Part shown: positions 25,068 through 33,961 of the stretch, in pieces
Layout of the letters: each line of letters starts with the position of its first letter
How positions within the stretch are numbered: the first letter of the stretch is position 1
Source: Streptococcus mitis
GTDB lineage: Bacteria; Bacillota; Bacilli; Lactobacillales; Streptococcaceae
Reading direction: 5' to 3'
Assembly: GCF_000722765.2 (NCBI RefSeq)
Contig: NZ_CP028415.1
Coordinates: 936,501 to 1,000,500, forward strand
DNA: 64,000 nucleotides
Notes under the pieces: generated by a model
Told to the model about the DNA's origin: nothing
Databases searched by the model: none
Seen by the model: only the letters and a program-made list of their open reading frames with translations
Program-made: the position numbers and the translations under genes

Positions 25068-25874
25068 TTATAGATCTTTAAACAATTTGCTCAAAGTTTC
25101 TAAAAACTCTTTTTCGGCAGAAATTTTAGCTTTCCCATCTCCTTTTAATAAGCATCTAGCTCTTACTGAAGCGGCCTGTGGACTAGTAGAACGATAACAT
25201 GTTTCATAAGTTTTTAATTCAGGAATAGCGTTAGTCCATTCAGCATAACCACGCGCAATAAGAATAGTTACAGGTGGTTTGCTTTCATCTGCAATCCTTT
25301 CTTTAATTAAATCAAATAAAAATCGTTGACTAGGAAGATATCCTTTTTTTTCAACTAGAGTAGTGATTTTTTTATCATAATCAGTAGAATGGTAAGGGAA
25401 AAACTCAGCTAAAGCTATATGTTTTGTAAACCAGTCTACATGTTTTTTATAATCGTCGTTTGTTTTAAACCGATCACCCATACCCGCATCTTCGAACCAG
25501 AACTTGAATTTCTCTGCTGCGTAACCAAGTTTTTCACCTTCATCAAGTTCAAAGGCGTAAAAACCTACTTTTTTCAATTGTAAACTATCTAAGCAAGTTT
25601 GCTGATAATTTTTATTATTGTTGTAAAGTTCTTCATATCCTTCAGAATAGCCAGGGTTTTTAGCTAAAATAATAACATCAGCATTTTTAATGTCCCCTAC
25701 AAATTGTTGAGGATAGAAATTCAAATGTAGTTCAGTGCTTTTAGTGGAGTTGTTTTTATTTTCGGATTCTAGTATAGTTTGAATGATTTCCCAATCATCA
25801 CGCGCGACGATAACTTTCTTATTCCCGTTAGTTGTTGTTAGAATATCATTCCAAGGATTTTTAGTTGTAGTCAT
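25068..25874 (-). CDS. Probable uracil-DNA-glycosylase-fold protein
   Basis: 268 residues. Pattern of the UDG superfamily: 'ADVIILAKNPGYSEGYEELY' (motif with Asn-Pro-Gly), 'IALAEFFPYHS' (second strand), 'TILIARGYAEW' (third strand) and 'YRSTSPQAASV' in the position of the His/Ser-Pro loop. The aspartate/asparagine of motif I and the loop histidine are not typical, so it may be inactive or act on another base. Ribosome site GAAAGGAAAAACAAA. It stands alone on the minus strand between the GIY-YIG gene and pezT. Confidence 0.6.
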   Translation of the reverse strand: MTTTKNPWNDILTTTNGNKKVIVARDDWEIIQTILESENKNNSTKSTELHLNFYPQQFVGDIKNADVIILAKNPGYSEGYEELYNNNKNYQQTCLDSLQLKKVGFYAFELDEGEKLGYAAEKFKFWFEDAGMGDRFKTNDDYKKHVDWFTKHIALAEFFPYHSTDYDKKITTLVEKKGYLPSQRFLFDLIKERIADESKPPVTILIARGYAEWTNAIPELKTYETCYRSTSPQAASVRARCLLKGDGKAKISAEKEFLETLSKLFKDL

Positions 25875-26024
25875 TTTGTTTTTCCTTTCTTTTTGTAGAA
25901 TAACTATATTTTACCATGTTTTAATATCAAATACAAAAATAGATTTTATTAATATGTTTTCTATTATAAAAGAAGCTGAGTGAGAAAATACTTTTAAATA
26001 TCAATAGATAGGATATTATTTATA
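25875..26024. other. Intergenic, promoter side of the UDG-like gene
   Basis: AT-rich; it must hold the promoter of the gene ending at 25068. No other structure seen. Confidence 0.35.
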
Positions 26025-26108
26025 TCATCTTTCACACCACCGTAAATGATGTTCGGTATACGTCGGTTCTACTAAACTGTAACGAACTCTCATTTCCCCG
26101 TCTACAAA
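26025..26108 (-). pseudogene. Short gene remnant
   Basis: Minus-strand reading of about 27 codons (VDGEMRVRYSLVEPTYTEH ... then RWCER and stop) looks like protein sequence, with GC content and codon choice above the surrounding AT-rich DNA. A stop codon cuts it just upstream and there is no start. Probably a fragment of a lost accessory gene. Family unknown. Confidence 0.35.
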
Positions 26109-26326
26109 TTATTTTTAATACTAAAGTTCAGATAGAATTAACTAAAATTATAAAACCAGTACAATAAATTGTAAGTATTTTGAGAATAACGATTAATAAA
26201 AAAAGAATGACGGTGAGATTTATTACTTTTAATTATACTCTCTTTGTTAGTTTAATTTAAAGCCATTTTTTGACCATAATCTAAGAGATAGCAATTTTTA
26301 ATAGGCTTTATTTTAAAATTCAAAAT

Positions 26327-27097
26327 CTAACAACCATTTCGATTAGTTAAATCTTTCAATCTTTCCTCTCCAGATCTAAGCATCTCTTTCTCCACTTGAT
26401 TCCATTCTCCAAATAGTAAATCATGAAGAACGGTTGCTGCTGAAGTTGTATTTTCTTTTGAATCATATATACAACTTCTATCTCGTTGGTAAATTTGAAT
26501 TCTTTCAAAGATAGCTAGTTCTTCCAATTGCCGTGTATTATCAACTAGATGATTTACAATGAAATCATGATGTTCTTTTGGAGTTGCGCGTGCTTGATTT
26601 GGATTGATAGCGTACAGTTCTTCGTATCGGATAAGAGTGCTCAGATAGGACAGCTTAGACTTTGTCGCAATCAAGGCTAATTGCACTTCATATCCCATAT
26701 TTTTCAAGAGTTGTGCTGTTTTCTTTGGAACATCAATCGTTCGTAAAGTTCCCTCTATCAAAAGATTGTATCCAAAATAACTCAATTCTGTTACTAAAGA
26801 TTCTACCATTTTACCTGAAAAATCTTTGGTGTATTCAACACTATCTTTGCCATATTCTTGCTGCAGTTCTAAATAGTGTGGATGCTGAGAACGAAAACTA
26901 TCTCCATCTATGATAATAATATTTCCTTGAAATTCTTTCTGTTTAATACGATGAATTGTAGTCTTGCCAGCACCACTTTGCCCTCCAAGCAAAATCGCTA
27001 TAGGTTGCTTACTGGACTTTTTTCCTCTTGTCAGTGAGCGAATGTTCCGCGCTAGAGCATGTTTGAATTCACTATCAGTATAATCTTGGATTTCCAC
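26327..27097 (-). CDS. pezT: PezT zeta toxin (UDP-N-acetylglucosamine kinase)
   Basis: 256 residues. Walker A GGQSGAGKTT at 38-47, then IDGDSF and the 'EGTLRTIDVP' segment of zeta toxins. Zeta/PezT phosphorylates UDP-GlcNAc, blocking cell-wall synthesis. It overlaps the antitoxin gene by one nucleotide (27097). The family in pneumococcus is found on PPI-1 and other mobile islands. Length and motifs are complete, so the toxin is predicted to be active. Confidence 0.96.
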   Translation of the reverse strand: MEIQDYTDSEFKHALARNIRSLTRGKKSSKQPIAILLGGQSGAGKTTIHRIKQKEFQGNIIIIDGDSFRSQHPHYLELQQEYGKDSVEYTKDFSGKMVESLVTELSYFGYNLLIEGTLRTIDVPKKTAQLLKNMGYEVQLALIATKSKLSYLSTLIRYEELYAINPNQARATPKEHHDFIVNHLVDNTRQLEELAIFERIQIYQRDRSCIYDSKENTTSAATVLHDLLFGEWNQVEKEMLRSGEERLKDLTNRNGC

Positions 27098-27573
27098 TAG
27101 GCCACCATCCGTTTTTCAGATATCCCTAACATACGTTCAATTCCATCCAAATAGCCGCTATATCTCTCTATTTCATCAAAAGTTTCAACTAGATAGATAT
27201 TCGTATGAATCAAATCAGAAAGATCATCACTCATTAAAATCCAAGGATTAGATTCATCATCAATGCTAATTCCCTGACTATCTTGATAACGATAGAGTCG
27301 AGATAGTAGATTAGCACCTCTTTCTTTCACGATTTCAATTTTTAAAGTCAATTCATAATCTTCAACAGGATTCAGCATTTTATCTTCTCCTACAATATCG
27401 ACATAAGATACATTAAACTTCTGGCAGATGATATCTATTAGTTCCGTAGAGACTGAACTAGTGCCATTTTCATAACGACTCAAACTATTTCGAGAAATTC
27501 CTATAATTCGGGCAAATTCAGGTTGTGTTAAGTCATGTGTTTTACGTAAGGATTTTATGTTTTTTCCAATCAT
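27097..27573 (-). CDS. pezA: PezA antitoxin
   Basis: 158 residues. N-terminal Cro/CI-type helix-turn-helix ('LTQPEFARIIGISRNSLSRY') that binds its own promoter; the C-terminal part (about 70-158) is the epsilon-like domain that covers the toxin's ATP site. One-nucleotide overlap with pezT. Start has GGAGTTTCCC upstream. Confidence 0.96.
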   Translation of the reverse strand: MIGKNIKSLRKTHDLTQPEFARIIGISRNSLSRYENGTSSVSTELIDIICQKFNVSYVDIVGEDKMLNPVEDYELTLKIEIVKERGANLLSRLYRYQDSQGISIDDESNPWILMSDDLSDLIHTNIYLVETFDEIERYSGYLDGIERMLGISEKRMVA

Positions 27574-27600
27574 GGGAAACTCCTTGAATTTGATAACACC

Positions 27601-27646
27601 ATTATAACATTTAGAAAAATAAAATGCACCATTTTTGGTGCATTAT
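27601..27646 (-). promoter_or_regulatory. pezAT promoter and operator
   Basis: Minus strand: -10 TATAAT at 27601-27606. A palindrome TGCACCA-tttt-TGGTGCA (27626-27643) overlaps the -35 position, the natural binding site of PezA. The rest of the gap to 27917 shows no gene. Confidence 0.75.
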
Positions 27647-27917
27647 TTCTTGTTTTTCTATCCTAAACTTTACTTCTATAAAAGTCACCTAAAGAGCCAT
27701 AAATATTTATTCTTGTATTAATTTTTTCGATGCGCAAACGATATCTACAAAGACAAAATTCTTATAAAATAGCTTGAAATCAAGAATTATCACCATTTTC
27801 GTTGTAGCAACACTCCACATGTGATTATTAGGCTATTAGCAAAGCGTATCCAATAGCTCAATAAAGTGTTGTTTTTACTGATATTTTAACTATATTGTAT
27901 AGTCTACTATTTAAATC

Positions 27918-28604
27918 TCAATTAGGATATTTTATAGAATACCCAAAATTCAACAATAACCAAAAGTAGGATTCCATTGTATTTTCTTGTTGGTCTTTCA
28001 TATCACGAATTTTATTTTTCAGAATATTAAAGTTACAAATTTCATCTCTAATATCGTTATCCGCTCTGTAGCCATTAATCATCTCAGTCAGAGTTTTCCC
28101 TTTGCTACCATTCTTTATAGTAGTATTTACTCTTTTTATACTGCTTTCAAAAGGCTCATATGTTTTATACTTAGTTACTTCGTCTTTAAAATTAAATAAA
28201 GGTGTATCCGGCTTAGCATTCCATAAAATAATCAACCACATTATAGCATTATAAAGCTGCTTTGCAGTTTCATTCCACTTTTCAGGTTGTAAATTTCCGC
28301 TCCCTCTATTGTCATATTCTTGTCTATTATTTACATGAGGATCACCTACAAGCGGATTAAAAAGAGGTAGCCCTTTGTGATTAATTAGTTCTAAAAAATC
28401 CCTTGCCGCACCCATGCCACACTGAATAACTTCCTTCTTGCCATCAATTTTACTCTCAGCGATAAATACATAATATTCATCTTCAATTGTTGCTCCTGCA
28501 TCACTATGTTTTTGTAGATTTGCTAACAGTTTAATATGTGCTTTAGACTGAACTCCAAAATCTCTAACAATTCTTTGTCTTGTTTCATGTCCTCTACAAT
28601 TCAT
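27918..28604 (-). CDS. 228-aa protein of unknown function
   Basis: A soluble protein opening MNCRGHETRQRIVRDFG with 'YYVFIAESKIDGKKEVIQCG' and a C-terminal helical part. No membrane segment and no motif I recognise; the 'GMGAARDFLEL' piece is suggestive of a nucleotide-binding loop but not a P-loop. Single gene between pezAT and the GH13 gene. It is AT-rich like the island, suggesting it belongs to it. Confidence 0.6.
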   Translation of the reverse strand: MNCRGHETRQRIVRDFGVQSKAHIKLLANLQKHSDAGATIEDEYYVFIAESKIDGKKEVIQCGMGAARDFLELINHKGLPLFNPLVGDPHVNNRQEYDNRGSGNLQPEKWNETAKQLYNAIMWLIILWNAKPDTPLFNFKDEVTKYKTYEPFESSIKRVNTTIKNGSKGKTLTEMINGYRADNDIRDEICNFNILKNKIRDMKDQQENTMESYFWLLLNFGYSIKYPN

Positions 28605-28689
28605 TTAAATTTTCATTTACAAGTTTAGTAACTAGCCTTATTATACTATATAAATTGAACTTAAGACCATAATCTTCATCAACTAGTTT

Positions 28690-30429
28690 TTAGAAAATCA
28701 CAAATCCTTTTGGAGAGATGACAAGCCGATTCTCCAATTCTTGGCAATTGCTTGCTAATGCTACGGTTTCCTTCTCTAAAAGATAATCATCTTTTGATTG
28801 GTTAAAGATCGCTTTAAGGACCCGGCCTTCGTATGTCCATTCCAGAGCTACTATATCTTGTTTGATTTCTTTTAGGCTATACTTGCCGTGCTGAATGGTT
28901 GATGACGCTTGTTTTCTAATATTAATCAGCTGCTTCATGAAATTCAGCATATCATTATCACTTGATACGCGTTCCCAAGGCATACAACGACGACAATCTG
29001 GGTCTGGTCCTCCGGTTAAAGCTAACTCGGTTCCGTAATAAATGCAGGGTGTTCCTTTTTGTAAAAAGAGAAAGGCTAGGGCTGATTTAACTAGTTGAAC
29101 GTCTTCATTTGCCGTCCACAAGATTCGCTCTGTATCATGCGAATCCAAGAGATTAAACATAACCTCTGAAATCTGTTGCTTGTAATACATAGACTGACCA
29201 TTGATTTCATCGATGAATTGGTCTGTCTTCTTAATTCCTCGTAAGAAATAGCTCTTGATACTATCAGATAAAGGATAATTCATGACCGCGTGAAACTCAT
29301 CTCCGTTTAGCCAAGGTTGAGCCGTATGCCAAACTTCTCCAAGGATATAAAGATCAGGTTTTTTAGCTAAAACTGCCTTGCGAAAATCCTTCCAGAACTG
29401 ATGGTCAATCTCATTAGCCACATCCAAACGCCAAGCATCAATATCAAACTCTTCAATCCAATAAGTCGCAACCTTTAAAAGATAATCCTTGACCTCTGGA
29501 TTGGCTGTATTTAGCTTAGGCATATAGTCCTCGAAACCAAAAGCGTGATAGGGTAACTCTCTCTTATTGGCTAGTTTTTCAGTAGTCACTGGGAATTGTT
29601 GAATATGGAACCAATCCTTATAAGCAGACTCCTCACCGTTTTCGATAACATCTTGCCATTGAGGAGATTGCGAACCAATATGATTAAATACAGCATCCAG
29701 CATGATTTTCATGCCACGCTGATGAGCTTGTTCGACCAGCTCCCGAAAGGTCTCCTTGTCTCCAAAATGACAGTCAATTTCAAAGTAATCTGTCGTGTTA
29801 TACTTATGATTGCTCGTAGATTCAAAGATAGGACAAAGATATAGTCCAGTAATGCCCAAGTCTTGCAAGTAATCCAGATGGTCAATAATCCCCTGTAAAT
29901 CACCACCAAAGAAATCAGCACTCTTAGGTGTGACAGATGAATCCCAGTCTAAAGTCTCTTCTGGGTTTAATAGAGCATTTCCATTAGCAAATCTCTCAGG
30001 AAATATCTGATACCAAACCGTATCTGAAACCCAGTCAGGAACCTTGCAGGCATCAATCTCATGAAGATAGGGTAACTTAAATCCATTCCCAATAGCATGG
30101 AGATTTTCTAGAGAATTTTCCACACAACCTTTATCACCATACAAAATACTTTGACCTTCTGTATCCGTGACTTCAAAGAGATACTGGATACGTGCAAAGT
30201 CAACGGACACTTCAACCTGCCAATAATCAAAGATGGCATCAGAAGTTATCTTGGCCATTTTCTTTGTATCTTGATAAAACTCCTCCATAAAAATAAAAGG
30301 GTCACCATAATGCAAGTTGATGCTTTCAATGTCCCCTTTCTTAGTTCGAATCCGAATATGAAGTTTCTTATCCTTGTAAAGATAGGCATACTCTGACTCA
30401 GGCCTATGGTAAATAGCACTTAATTCCAT
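28690..30429 (-). CDS. Neopullulanase/cyclomaltodextrinase-type GH13 glycoside hydrolase
   Basis: 579 residues from the start at 30429 (MELSAIYHRPESEYAYLYK; ribosome site GGAGAC). An N-terminal CBM34-like domain (1-120) is followed by the catalytic barrel with the GH13 motifs: DAVFNH, 'WRLDVANEIDHQFW' (nucleophile Asp), 'LGEVWH' (acid/base Glu) and 'LDSHDTER'. No signal peptide, so it acts inside the cell on maltodextrins or cyclodextrins taken up. A CcpA/MalR-like site lies before the gene. Confidence 0.9.
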   Translation of the reverse strand: MELSAIYHRPESEYAYLYKDKKLHIRIRTKKGDIESINLHYGDPFIFMEEFYQDTKKMAKITSDAIFDYWQVEVSVDFARIQYLFEVTDTEGQSILYGDKGCVENSLENLHAIGNGFKLPYLHEIDACKVPDWVSDTVWYQIFPERFANGNALLNPEETLDWDSSVTPKSADFFGGDLQGIIDHLDYLQDLGITGLYLCPIFESTSNHKYNTTDYFEIDCHFGDKETFRELVEQAHQRGMKIMLDAVFNHIGSQSPQWQDVIENGEESAYKDWFHIQQFPVTTEKLANKRELPYHAFGFEDYMPKLNTANPEVKDYLLKVATYWIEEFDIDAWRLDVANEIDHQFWKDFRKAVLAKKPDLYILGEVWHTAQPWLNGDEFHAVMNYPLSDSIKSYFLRGIKKTDQFIDEINGQSMYYKQQISEVMFNLLDSHDTERILWTANEDVQLVKSALAFLFLQKGTPCIYYGTELALTGGPDPDCRRCMPWERVSSDNDMLNFMKQLINIRKQASSTIQHGKYSLKEIKQDIVALEWTYEGRVLKAIFNQSKDDYLLEKETVALASNCQELENRLVISPKGFVIF

Positions 30430-30462
30430 TAATTTGTCTCCTAGAGTTTTAATTCCAATTTT

Positions 30463-30477
30463 ACGCAAACGTTTTCA
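30463..30477 (-). promoter_or_regulatory. cre/MalR-like operator before the GH13 gene
   Basis: TGAAAACGTTTGCGT on the minus strand, one base from a catabolite-responsive consensus and close to the MalR palindrome GCAAACGTTTGC. This fits sugar-regulated expression of a maltodextrin enzyme. Confidence 0.6.
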
Positions 30478-30556
30478 TAATTGTGATTCTAGTATACTAC
30501 TTTCGTATTTTATTTTCAAGGCTTATCCGTAGATTCTAGTGGTTTGGTTCTATAAA

Positions 30557-30590
30557 TAAAAAAGCAGCCAGTCTTACAACTTGCTACTTT
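30557..30590 (-). terminator. Intrinsic terminator after the nucleotidyltransferase-like gene
   Basis: Stem AAAGTAGC/GCTGCTTT with a loop and T run on the minus strand, directly after the stop at 30591. Confidence 0.65.
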
Positions 30591-31094
30591 TCAAATGATG
30601 ATTAAAAAATATCTTTGCAACCACTCTATTTTTTTAAAATCCTTATTGTTATTGTGATCATTTCGATAGGAATCTTGGGAAGAAGCCTTGTAAATACTTA
30701 AAAACTGTTCCAAACTTGGAACGCGAAAAGTGATGTTTTCGAGATGAATCAGCTCTATATCCGATTCCGAAACTCCTGCAAAATCAGGTAAAGAATCTAT
30801 ACTTCCGAATTCAACACTCAGACCATCTTTTTGGAATTCATGCTCATGAATATCTATTAAGGAATAGCCTAAGTGTTTCATCACTTTCATTATCTTGTCC
30901 CACTCATAAATTCTGAGATGATCAGGTGCTTCCCAACCTCTAGGATCACCAGGCACATGAATGTCAATGTCAGACGGCCCCCATTCTTCATTTGATCGGT
31001 ATTCAAACCCCAAAGACCCCATGAGCGTCGGAGTGATTCCGACTTGGTTTAAATGAGAACAAATTATTCGAAATTCATCAAATAGAGAATTCAT
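30591..31094 (-). CDS. Nucleotidyltransferase-like protein
   Basis: 167 residues with the NTase signature: MGSLGFEY then SDIDIH (Gly-Ser ... Asp-x-Asp), as in kanamycin nucleotidyltransferase-type enzymes and minimal NTases (MNT). The third acidic residue may be the Glu/Asp around 'LSVEFGS'. Cytoplasmic. Substrate unknown. Ribosome site GGAGGAATG. It follows dagK-like gene on the same strand. Confidence 0.75.
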   Translation of the reverse strand: MNSLFDEFRIICSHLNQVGITPTLMGSLGFEYRSNEEWGPSDIDIHVPGDPRGWEAPDHLRIYEWDKIMKVMKHLGYSLIDIHEHEFQKDGLSVEFGSIDSLPDFAGVSESDIELIHLENITFRVPSLEQFLSIYKASSQDSYRNDHNNNKDFKKIEWLQRYFLIII

Positions 31095-31157
31095 TCCTCC
31101 TCCAATCGTTGATATAGAACTTAATTTCGTTGTGAATAATAAACTAATTTTTACCTT

Positions 31158-32039
31158 CTACTCTTTCGGTTTCGAAAATACTTCTACTCGTTGAGCTAGG
31201 ACTTTGATTTCTACAGGTAGGTTATCCGATTTATCGCCGTCAACATCTGACTCCAATTCACTATCTGAAGAAATCTTAATATTACGAGCTTTGATATACT
31301 CAATATTATCATTGCTGACAACATCTCCTTTTAGTAAATCAGGAATGACGGATAATTTGGAGAATATAGAAGCATCTTTCAGAATCAAAATATTGGCATA
31401 GCCATCTTTGTTTTCTTCAAAGATTTTTTTATCAGCGAAGTAATTTGTCAAGAGAACCAACACATGGCTAGCTTCACCAACATAATTTCCATTTTCTGTT
31501 TCAACCTTAATATTAAAGACTTGATCCGTCATGACAGACTTCATGGTATTTACAGCATAGGCCAAAATACCAAATTTTGTCTTGTCCTCAATTTCAACAT
31601 TGTGAATCGCTTCTGGCAGAGAACCGATACTAAAGATATAACCAAAATAATTGTCATTCGCTTTTCCGATATCAATCTTATTGGTTAAGTTGAAATCCAG
31701 TTCATCAATCGCGCCATCGATGTCTTGATTGATTTCCAACAGTTTTGTAATGAGGTTACCCGTCCCACCAGGGATAATCCCTAACTTAGGAATGTAGTCT
31801 CTCTCAGCAATACCCGAAATGACTTCATTGACAGTCCCGTCTCCACCGAAAACAACCACTGCATCAAACTGCTCACGAGAAGCTTCCTCAGCAAAATGTG
31901 TTGCATCCAAAGCTTTTTCGGTAATTTTGGTTTCTACGTGCTCAAAATATTCTTTTGCTTTATTTTCCAGCTTTTCTTTGTAATCCAAAGCCTTCTCGCC
32001 ACCAGAAGTAGGGTTGATAATTACCATTGCTTTTTTCAT
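31158..32039 (-). CDS. Diacylglycerol/lipid kinase (YegS/DagK family)
   Basis: 293 residues from the start at 32039 (MKKAMVIINPTSGG; ribosome site GAGGAGA). The DAGK catalytic fingerprint: INPTSGG at the N terminus, VVFGGDGTVNEVISG near 65, PGGTGN near 95, and a C-terminal beta domain. Acts at the membrane, phosphorylating diacylglycerol or a related lipid with ATP. The five codons upstream of this start have no ribosome site. Confidence 0.88.
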   Translation of the reverse strand: MKKAMVIINPTSGGEKALDYKEKLENKAKEYFEHVETKITEKALDATHFAEEASREQFDAVVVFGGDGTVNEVISGIAERDYIPKLGIIPGGTGNLITKLLEINQDIDGAIDELDFNLTNKIDIGKANDNYFGYIFSIGSLPEAIHNVEIEDKTKFGILAYAVNTMKSVMTDQVFNIKVETENGNYVGEASHVLVLLTNYFADKKIFEENKDGYANILILKDASIFSKLSVIPDLLKGDVVSNDNIEYIKARNIKISSDSELESDVDGDKSDNLPVEIKVLAQRVEVFSKPKE

Positions 32040-32150
32040 TAATATTCTCCTCAATATTCGTTAGAAATCTTTATATTTCATTATATGAAACTAAATGTAA
32101 CCCTATTATACAATGAAAACTCAGAAAAAAGAAATATGACGTACTGGAGA

Positions 32151-33005
32151 TTAATACGCTTTTATTCTATTTTCCCATCGCATAACTACATCCTTTAAGT
32201 GTTCATCCAAGTAAGAATAGGCCTTTTCCTTTATCCAATCAGTAATACCATAAGCTGCCTCGGCTATGCTACCAGTGATTGCAGCGAGAGTATCACTGTC
32301 GCCACCAAGTGAGATGGCGTTTCTTATCGCATCTTCGAAGTCTCTACTCTCAAGAAAGGCGATAATAGCTTGAGGGACAGTTTCTTGACATGTTTCGTTA
32401 AAACGATAGTTAGGGCGGATTTCATCTAAAGTTTGAGATAGATTGTAGCCGTATGTCTTCTCTATATAATCCTTAATCCGTCTTTTACATTCTGTATGAT
32501 TGTCATTAATTGCTTGCTCGTATTCTCTACAATAACCACCAAAGTAAAAACGACACAGAAAGATAGCATCAGCTGTAGCCATAGCACCTTTAATACCTTC
32601 TGGATGATTATGAGTTACCTCTGCAGAAATACTCGCAAGTCCTCTAGATGATGGCCACATACCAGTTCTCGCATAAAAACCACAGTCCGTGACCCAAGCA
32701 CATGGAGAAACACGCATAGCTGATCCATTCCCAAAGCTATTGTAAGGATCACGGTTATCGCTATTTAGCCATGCATTAAACCGAGCACCATAATCAGCAT
32801 TCGGATACATTCTGCCATATTTCTTCATGGCGTCAATGAAGTCGTCTTTTTGTCCACCATTCATAATTGCTTCTGCAACAGCACAGGTCATAACCGTGTC
32901 ATCTGTAAAAAAGCAGTCCTTCCGAAATAAAGGAAAGTCTTTTATTTTGATATTGTTCCATTCGTAAACTGAACCTACAAAATCTCCAATAATTGCTCCT
33001 AGCAT
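32151..33005 (-). CDS. ADP-ribosylglycohydrolase (DraG/ARH) family protein
   Basis: 284 residues. Dinuclear-metal motifs are present: 'DDTVMTCAVAEAI' near 36-48 and 'GGDSDTLAAITGSIAEA' near 237-253, the two aspartate sites of ARH hydrolases. These remove ADP-ribose from proteins or small molecules. A partner ADP-ribosyltransferase is not visible nearby. It lies 11 nt after the hydrolase gene, so both are probably one unit. Confidence 0.9.
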   Translation of the reverse strand: MLGAIIGDFVGSVYEWNNIKIKDFPLFRKDCFFTDDTVMTCAVAEAIMNGGQKDDFIDAMKKYGRMYPNADYGARFNAWLNSDNRDPYNSFGNGSAMRVSPCAWVTDCGFYARTGMWPSSRGLASISAEVTHNHPEGIKGAMATADAIFLCRFYFGGYCREYEQAINDNHTECKRRIKDYIEKTYGYNLSQTLDEIRPNYRFNETCQETVPQAIIAFLESRDFEDAIRNAISLGGDSDTLAAITGSIAEAAYGITDWIKEKAYSYLDEHLKDVVMRWENRIKAY

Positions 33006-33016
33006 GGTATTCCCCC

Positions 33017-33823
33017 TTATGGCATATCTGATTCGTTACACATTTCTAATGAGTCACTCTTTAAAAATGGCGCTACCAAATCAATCCACTCATAAGGCAG
33101 GTAAGCTGATAAATAGCCGTGATTATAGCCCTTTGCTTCATACAAAATTGTATTTGAATGTAGCTGATGAAATAATTTCGCTGATTCTTTCACACAGTTC
33201 AATTCTTTTTCACCATAGATATACAGAACCTGAGCCTTGCTAGCAGAAATCATATCTTTCAGCTTGTAACATCCCATATAGTTTTTGTAAATGGTCACCA
33301 ATGTTTTGACAGGGGTTCTTGGCAAATCCTCCAAATAATAAGCTTTTATTTCCTCTGGATAAGCCAGTTTAGGATAGAGTTTGTTCATCATGCTTAACTG
33401 AAGTTTGCAAGAGAATTTATTGAACATCAATTTACCAAATAGAGACACTAGAAAGATGCTGATTTTAGCTAACCTTGGTTGAGGAATACAGAGGCTTCCA
33501 TCTATGATGGCCTTCTCAGCAATTTCACTGTCTAAAGACAAAAGCTCCATGGCAATTTGACCACCAAGTGAAACACCACCGATTGCAAACAATTTCCCAC
33601 CATAGTTTGCTTTGATATAGTCTAGAATCTCCAAAGCAGAATCTTCAGTAGAAACATAATCAAGTTGATATTCCTCGCCGTGGCCATTCAAAGTGGGTAG
33701 AATAATACGATATTCTTCTGACAAGATTCGTGCTTGACGAAGATAATTCCACCAAGAACTTCCACCACCATGTATCAGTAAAATAGGAGGCAAATTCTTA
33801 TCACCAAATTCATGGAATTTCAT
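33017..33823 (-). CDS. Alpha/beta hydrolase
   Basis: 268 residues from the start at 33823 (MKFHEFGDKNLPP; ribosome site AAGGAG). Features: oxyanion 'LIHGGGSSWW', nucleophile elbow GVSLGG (Ser about 84), and a late His in 'GYNHGYLSAYLP'. Typical of small peroxidase/esterase hydrolases (BphD-like). The ORF continues upstream to 33865 but into the rlmCD remnant, so the later start is preferred. Confidence 0.82.
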   Translation of the reverse strand: MKFHEFGDKNLPPILLIHGGGSSWWNYLRQARILSEEYRIILPTLNGHGEEYQLDYVSTEDSALEILDYIKANYGGKLFAIGGVSLGGQIAMELLSLDSEIAEKAIIDGSLCIPQPRLAKISIFLVSLFGKLMFNKFSCKLQLSMMNKLYPKLAYPEEIKAYYLEDLPRTPVKTLVTIYKNYMGCYKLKDMISASKAQVLYIYGEKELNCVKESAKLFHQLHSNTILYEAKGYNHGYLSAYLPYEWIDLVAPFLKSDSLEMCNESDMP

Positions 33824-33867
33824 GTTTAAACTCCTTACTGTAGAACTTTCACTAGCTACACCCATGT

Positions 33868-33912
33868 TTAATCAGCTCGTACAAGCAGTGATACCGCCTC
33901 AACATGTGCTGA
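33868..33912 (-). pseudogene. rlmCD 3'-end remnant (attachment-site-like)
   Basis: Minus strand, in frame with a TAA at 33868-33870: SAHVEAVSLLVRAD, the C terminus of a 23S rRNA uracil methyltransferase (the intact gene at 43680 ends [12 protein letters not shown]). It lies exactly at the left end of the MEGA element and shares a 17-bp repeat with the remnant at 39380. Confidence 0.7.
33892..33908. repeat. 17-bp direct repeat, left copy (MEGA boundary)
   Basis: TACCGCCTCAACATGTG; an identical copy is at 39401-39417 in the same orientation. The sequences next to both copies stay similar for about 40 nt further (to the ACGAAAG around 33932 and 39446). Confidence 0.75.
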
Positions 33913-33961
33913 GAGCTTTCTTCTATACTAATAGACGAAAGGGTGTGAAAATGATTTTTAA

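Noticed and set aside
8632..25874. BREX, DISARM, restriction-modification or CRISPR in the island
   Set aside because: No methyltransferase, PglX/PglZ, restriction subunit, Cas gene or regular spaced repeats are seen.
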